Assembly: GCA_965153455.1 (NCBI GenBank)
Contig: OZ234494.1
Location: forward strand, 25,721,354-25,785,353
Length of the DNA: 64,000 bases
From: Sphagnum compactum
Taxonomy: Eukaryota; Bryophyta; Sphagnopsida; Sphagnales
Reading direction: 5' to 3'
Shown here: positions 57,871 through 64,000 of the stretch, piece by piece
Position numbering within the stretch: the stretch's first letter is position 1
Layout of the letters: each line of letters begins with the position of its first letter
Program-made: the position numbers and the translations under genes
The notes under the pieces: model-generated
The model's database searches: none
What the model was told of the DNA's origin: nothing
What the model saw: only the letters and a program-made list of their open reading frames with translations

Positions 57871-60800
57871 ATGGGAAGAGGGCAAGGCCCACCGTCGGCC
57901 GATTCTTATATCGGTAGCCTTATCAGCCTGACCTCCAAGAGCGAGATCCGTTATGAGGGCATCCTGTACACAGTCGATACGCAAAATTCCAACATCGCGT
58001 TGCAAAACGGTATTTGAGTGTTCTGGTTTTTCGTCTGGTATTTTTTTTTGGGGTTTCTGCTGCTTCTTGGAAACTTTTCTCTAGTTTTTTGCTCTGTATG
58101 TATGTGTGTGTGTGTGAGGTTTCTTTTTCTTTTCTTTTCCTCTATGCTCGAATTGGTTTTCGTTCTCTCGTCGTCGAATCGCTGGGGATATGAGGTTTGT
58201 TGCTTGTGAGGTGTGTTTTGAAGTTGCGGGTATTTTATTTATGAAAGGGTCCTTTTGGCTCTATGCCAGGGTCTGCTGCTTTTGTCCTCTTTGTCATGCA
58301 CGTTCTTTGTGTTCCTGTCGTGTGGTGTTTGCTCTGTCTGGCAAAAACGTTAACCCTACCCTGTTTTGTGACCGTTTTAGGGTTTTAGCAACGAGGGTTG
58401 TGGTTGTCGTCGTCCTGAGAATATGCGGTTCCCTTCTATGGGCAGGGACCTCACGAGATCTTTTCAGGTTCACTTTTGCTTAGACATGTTTTTCTCCCTC
58501 TGCCATGTAAGTTAATAGTGGGAAATGGCGTGCATATTATGTAGCTAGTGTTGAGCCATGGTGTTGTGGCAGCTGCCGAGGTGGACTAGAATTAACAAAT
58601 GTCACAGGTATGAGTTCAGTCAGAGAAATATATTTCTGCCGAGGTCACTGGGATGTTTGGAATGTTTCAGTAGACAATGTGAATATAGTGGTCTGTTTCT
58701 GGAAGGCAATTTGAGAATGTGAAAGAGTTGTTCATTATTGATAATGGCCAGGCTGGCTGTAATTGCATATTGTGCAATGACAATGGAAGTGATCTGAACA
58801 ACATCTGCACACCTGGTTTCAAATGTTCAGGAAGTGGGGATTGGGGAAGGACATGTAACTAGGGAGAGGCATTGCCTTGACTTTGTGGTGAATGTGATTG
58901 TACACAGAAGAGGGCACTCTTATACCTGATATGTGATTACTGAGATCATCTCTTTAGTGTGGTGAAAGTTCTCTGCCCTGTCATTCAATCTGCTTTTTTC
59001 AGGGTGCAGGAGGATCCAACTGCTACTCTCTATGTAGACTTTTCCATGCCTTAGGCTTAGATGCTTACTTGTAACCTAAAATGGAATGAAGCTTACCATC
59101 ATGAGCTTGTTTGCCTTTTGAATGAGGATACTACTGAAATTTTTGATTTGCTAGGGCTAACTGAGAACATTACTGAGTCTTCCTCTTGCTTCTGGAAACG
59201 AGGCTGAAACTCAGGATGCAGACTTTTGTATGACCATCTGCTGAAATTTTGGGTGGATTATTATATATCTTATCTATACCCACTGTTGGGAGCTGATGAA
59301 GTCAGTAGGGAGTAGTGACAGCTAGTCACTGCCATTCATGCTGAAGGTGATGGTCTGATACTTTGTGAGTGACACTCATAAGGTTATGACTGCACTCATT
59401 CTTTTCAATGTCGTTTTCATTTGCCAGGGATCCATTCTGACAGACATACAGACAGCCATGCTCATGGAGTTTATGGTCAAGGTTTGGGAATGGCTATGTG
59501 TTCCTGTGAATATTGTAGAAATTATAATTCTGTCTAGGAATTCTTTCCTTGGCTGTTTAGAGCATTAAGCAGGCTACATGTGCAAATAGCTTCTGCTTAA
59601 ATTGTTTGTTGGCAAACATGAATTTGTGATTATTTGTGCATTTCTGTTCATCAACAGGGGGTGATGATAATTTGAAGTATACATTTTGTTTGTTCCTTTC
59701 AAGTAACACCTGCCAATCAATGGAAGTGTCCAGATTTTCTGTTTTGCTGAGTTCCTTGTTAACCTCTATGGTCAGTGTTGTTTCCATCTGAGGCAAACAT
59801 AATCTGATGGTTTGCCTGCATGCAGACAGTTATTTTTGTGTACTGACTATGATATGACTTCCACAGCAAATTGGAAATTGAGTATGTTTAGTCCATACTG
59901 GATCAATCCATTCACTTTGAGAAGACATTTTTGCTTGCAGTGAGATCATTTGGGACAGAGGGTCGCAAGAAAGATGGACCCCAGATTCCGATCAGTGACA
60001 AAGTCTATGACTACATCATCTTCAGAGGATCTGATATCAAGGTAGACACAAAGCTACTGTGTGCTTTCTCAAAATGCAATGAAATATGAGCTGTTTACAG
60101 GTATTTTTGTTCTGATTTCCCCAAATATCTGCTGCTATTTGGTGTTAACCATCTAAGTTTCTGATAGCTGGCAGGCTGAGTTCAAAAACTTGTTTCAATG
60201 AATCTCTTGTGAATAGGATTTGGAAGTGAAGTCATCCCCACTGCAACATCCACACGTCCCACAACCTGCGACTGACCCTGCAATCATCTCACTTCAGGTG
60301 AGCCACCACATCCTGCTAGGGTCCCTACTAGCTTTACCTGCCTGAGGTCTCCTTCTGGGCATTGTGTGTAGTAGACTCCAGACATGCAAGCCTGGAACAC
60401 CAAGCAAACCAGTATGGGATAATCTTGTAGTTGTGATCAGTCACTTGTTTTGATTCTTGTCTTGAGTACATAATTTTTTTTCCAGGAGGGGTCCTTACTG
60501 CTGGGTGGCTGCTTGATATTTGTCTTTTTCATGAATTTAGTCCAGAAACTGGAATTTTGAAAGGTGGGGCATGTTGTTGATAATGATTATGGCCTAATGT
60601 GTGCTAGCAGTCCCAACCACAATACCTGCCACCCTCCTCTCTTGGGGCATACAATGGTGGAATGTCCTCAGCAGGCTCATCTTCAGATGCAAATCCTCCA
60701 CCCCTGTATTCTGGAATGCCACCTTCAGCTTTCCGGGGTGGGGTGCCATCCCTGTATCCACAATCTGCAGGCTTTGGATCTTGGGGTCCTCCTCCACCTC

Positions 60801-63453
60801 CCCAACAAGCTGGTACAGGAACTAGCTTGGCAACGCCCATGTATTGGCAGGGCTATTATGGGGTACCAAGTGGCCACTTGACACAACAGCCACAATTGCA
60901 ACCAATGATGCCTCCTCCTGGACTTGGCGGAACTCCATCTGGGCCATACACTGCTACTGAGCCACTTGCAGCTCCAAGTGTTTCTGCTGCCAGTATTCCG
61001 CCTGCAGTTGCACCAGTATCTTTAACACCACCCACCACAAGTGCTCTGCAGCCTCCAGTAGTTGTAACTCTGGCAGTGTCATCTACCAGCACTTCAACAG
61101 CGGTGTCAACGGTGGCATCACCTCTCGCAGTTCCTGTATCTGCTCCCACCAGTGTGACCTCATCTATACAAGGAGGTGTGAGTGCAGTGATCACACCTAC
61201 AGCAAAGAACCCACGGCGTGTGGTGGGGATTTATCAGTCAGCTCACCCTTCAGTGCAACAAGCAGAAAGAGGCTCATCTCAGGGACCTACATTGAGTCTG
61301 CCAAGCTCAGATGCTCTCTCCACAGCAGATGCAACACTATCGCAAACAGCTACAACACAATTGCCGAGGGTACTGGGTCCACCCATGAAGGCTCAGGTGT
61401 CAAACTCTCAGCCACCTCTTACAGCTGATCAAAGTGGTTCTGAACCAGCCAAGTTAGCAAGCCAATCTATTGAGTCAACACCCGCACAGCCACCGCAGCA
61501 GCAGCAAGTGACTCAACCACTTTTACCACTTCCTTCGTCACAACATAAGCACCAGCCACCTCAGGTATTTCATTTCACCACTTTCTGTTTGACTTTTCTA
61601 AGTATGGCAGACATGAGCAGCAACCAAAGGTTCAAGGATAAGTTAACATCCATCTCTGAGTTGTTAATGCTAGTGAGGAATTCAGTTGCTCTAGCTTGCA
61701 CTTATGAACTTGCTACTCAAAACAATGTTGGTATTAGCTGTTCTTTTGGACCAACAAATTCCAATCCTGTGTACAAAAATATGGGAATTGTTCTGAACTT
61801 TTTCATTCTGGGACCAGCAGCAGAATGGAGGCTATGGTGCAGCAGGGGGACAACGTGGTCGATGGCAGGTAGTCTACTGAGTGACTTCAATTTGGAACAG
61901 GGTGGACAAATGTAAAGCAATGTTCACATACAATAGGGAGTTGAGTTGGAGTTTGCCTAAGCTCATCCTTGTGATTTGTGTTGGTCAGTAAGGTAGCAAG
62001 TGGTGTATGGTAACTCCTTTGTGTTAGAGGTCAAAAGAGACTTGTTACTAATGTTGACAGAGGTACAAAGCTGATTGGTGGTGTATCCTGCAGAGGAATG
62101 GTGCTCTTGGGAATCACAATCACATGCGACGTGGAAGAGGAGGGGGTGGGAGTGGAAGAGGTGTTGGGGTAAGATGGTTCTCTCTGACCTTTTCTGTATC
62201 ATGGCTTGGGCTGGTTGTGTTTGAAACTAATAACGTCCTGTTCTTGGTTGGTAGTTTCAACAAGCATGGTACTTTGCCATCAAGGGGACTGCGACTTGCT
62301 ATTATGTGCAATGACATTCATGTTGTATGTCTTTCTCGGGTTTCTCTTTAAGTTCCTGAAGTTCACAGATTGTGTCATGAGTAGTTTGTGTTCTTGGGTT
62401 GTATTTGGGACCAGCTTGCACATCCGACAAAGCGTTTCACTGCTGACTTCGACTTTACTGCTATGAATGAGAAATTTAATAAGGATGAAGTTTGGGGGGA
62501 ACTTGGAGGCAAAGGTGACAAAGTTGGAGATGAGGAGGATGACTTCGACGATGCTAAAATTGAAAGTCTTGCCTCTGACGTGCTTCTCTCTAACAAAGCT
62601 TCTTCAGAATCAATTACATCGGTATGCCACAGGATGTCATTTTCTTCATTTACTTCATACTCTGGAACTCTAACCATCTGAGTTCCTCAGCAACTCAGGT
62701 AGAACTGTTTGTATTTCCTGGAATTTAGAAGCAGATTTGTTTAGATGGTCTTTTGCATGTGAGGTAAGGAATGTTCCCATTTATGTTTCTGTTGATCTTC
62801 TTTGTGATTTTCTACCTTTGTTAGAGAATATGTGAGTACCATGAATATTAAAGCTGCCTTCTATGTTAGTAATTCTTGGAAATGGGGTACTGCTATCAGG
62901 TTCTGTATGTGAAGGATGACTTCTTTGATTCCATATCATGTGATGCATTGGAGAGGGAAGGGGGTCGAACTGAACGAACAAAGTTCTCTGAGCAGCGCAA
63001 GATTGACACAGAGGTAACTGGACGTGAGCTGTATAACAATAACACTGGTAGTTTTATTTAGCATTGTGTTATTAAGGCCATTCCACAAAACATCCATTTG
63101 CAATTCATGTATATACAGTTTGCCATTTTGCTGGTGGAGTTCTAAATCCAAAGTATTCTGTCACTGGGATGGATGGTACATGCTTTGAACTTTCACATAA
63201 TGAATTGTCTAATGACTTCCAAATAATCATAATTTCTTCATAACCTGATCAAATGTTTTGCTTTTTGGGGTTTGTTGGGTTTTGGCAAAAGACTTTTGGA
63301 AGCTTCCCTTCAAGGTCTCGTGGTGGCTATGGAAGACATGGTGGGGGCTATAGGGGCAACTATTTTGGTGGGGGTTATGGTGGTGGTGGCAGCAGGAGCT
63401 CTGGCTATGGTAGGGGGCGTGGTTCGGCACGGTCGACAACAGCTATCAGTTGA
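57871..63453 (+). CDS. DCP5: DCP5/LSM14 (RAP55/Scd6)-type decapping and P-body protein
   Basis: Cytoplasmic RNA-binding protein of the LSM14/Scd6 family; in plants DECAPPING 5 represses translation, promotes P-body formation and supports mRNA decapping with DCP1/DCP2. Exons: 57871-58009, 59941-60041, 60217-60297, 60611-61564, 61818-61868, 62094-62168, 62415-62621, 62900-63013, 63292-63453, all GT-AG and in frame, about 627 residues. The N-terminal LSm14 domain (residues about 12-83) reads [52 protein letters not shown] long Pro/Ser/Thr/Gln-rich disordered middle (exon 4) follows, then an RG-rich stretch (exon 6), the DFDF box ([15 protein letters not shown], about 474-488), the FFD box ([15 protein letters not shown], about 539-553), the TFG box ([17 protein letters not shown]) and a C-terminal RGG/Gly-Tyr tail. 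The first intron is 1.9 kb. Exon 5 has a CAGCAGCAG acceptor, so its start may shift by 3-6 bases. Confidence 0.95.
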
Positions 63454-64000
63454 ATTGTTGCAGACACTGTTTGCCTCTTTGCATCAAGTTTGCAGATGTG
63501 AAAGGCAGTGATGAAACTGAAACACGGTTCTTTTTTCAGGTTGTAAGGTCAGTTGATTGGTGTCTGGAAGTAATACTCTGAACGGGGCAAGGTAGCTCTT
63601 AAAAACATCATGTGGTATTTGGGTAGATTCTCTTGCTACTGCCCATCTGTAGGAGTGGCAGCTCATGGATGAAGAAAAGAAAGAAAGAAATTTGTTGAAG
63701 GGGAAAAGCTTCTATCTAGAAGTGTTTGGTGAACAGCCAACAATCCAATAATGGTGCAGCATGAAGTTGGATGAGGAAGTGTTTAGGGATTTTGGTTTGC
63801 AATTAGGAGAGGGAGCTGATGCTGGAGGAGGATGATCATGGGCTGTTTAAATCCAAGTTGGAGATGCACCAATCTTTTCTGCTCATGCTCTGTTAGGTCC
63901 CACCAAGTTGGAGATGTGCCAATCTCTACTAGTGGACCTGGCCTTCTGTTTTACTTGATTGCAAGTGCCTAATTCTTTCAACCTATACTGTTTTCTAGCA
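63454..64000 (+). other. DCP5 3' flank (probable 3' UTR)
   Basis: No further coding exon is recognisable after the TGA at 63451-63453. The sequence is probably 3' UTR and downstream DNA; the polyadenylation site is not identifiable from sequence. Short repeated phrases (CCAAGTTGGAGATG at about 63853 and 63902) occur near the window end. Confidence 0.5.

Noticed and set aside
1-64000. tRNA, rRNA or CRISPR features
   Set aside because: I saw no tRNA-like A/B box clusters with cloverleaf potential, no rRNA-like sequence and no regularly spaced direct repeats of CRISPR type. The copia primer site is the only tRNA-related signal.

Overview
This window is plant nuclear DNA. It carries three intact-looking, intron-containing plant genes and, between the first two, about 25 kb of old nested transposable elements. 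A non-seed land plant (moss, lycophyte or fern grade) is my best guess. The reasons are the style of the desaturase and AP2 proteins, and the presence of an element related to the 'GHTHEDID' (DUF7869-like) family, which I associate with such genomes. The lineage is an inference and I could not test it.

Layout. (1) 1-8040: intergenic DNA with a fold-back repeat and small tandem repeats. (2) 8050-15508: an AINTEGUMENTA/PLETHORA-type (euANT) double-AP2 transcription factor on the + strand. It has a repeat-rich upstream region, a TATA box, short upstream ORFs and eight exons, one of them a 9-nt microexon. (3) 15509-18691: intergenic DNA with dispersed repeats. (4) 18692-30970: an old Ty1/copia retrotransposon on the + strand with both LTRs and a tRNA-Met primer site. 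It is broken by three later insertions: two unclassified inserts of about 2.4 kb (19810-22255 and 23166-25556), and a 2.7-kb CACTA element (26474-29186) that contains a perfect 76-bp-arm palindrome. Each 2.4-kb insert carries a copy of the same unrecognised small gene. Removing the three inserts leaves about 4.7 kb, a normal copia size. (5) About 31000-36100: a decayed element with a DUF7869-like gene on the - strand, flanked on both sides by subterminal repeats sharing a GGCCACTA core. (6) 36100-45000: AT-rich repeat DNA, inverted telomere-like arrays and an eroded coding-like stretch. (7) 45879-47945: a plastid stearoyl-ACP (acyl-ACP) desaturase on the - strand, three exons, with all diiron ligands present. 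(8) 48480-57870: intergenic DNA ending in a tandem duplication. (9) 57871-63453: a DCP5/LSM14-type mRNA-decapping and P-body protein on the + strand, nine exons.

The three host genes are functionally unrelated: developmental transcription control, plastid fatty-acid desaturation, and cytoplasmic mRNA decapping or translational repression. They do not form a pathway. The most novel material is the small gene family carried by the two 2.4-kb inserts. One copy has an uninterrupted 140-codon ORF behind a TATA-like box and tandem repeats. The other is broken by two stops but aligns with it through the same C-terminal end. Second most interesting is the DUF7869-like gene flanked by subterminal repeats, which suggests the family can act as a mobile-element protein.
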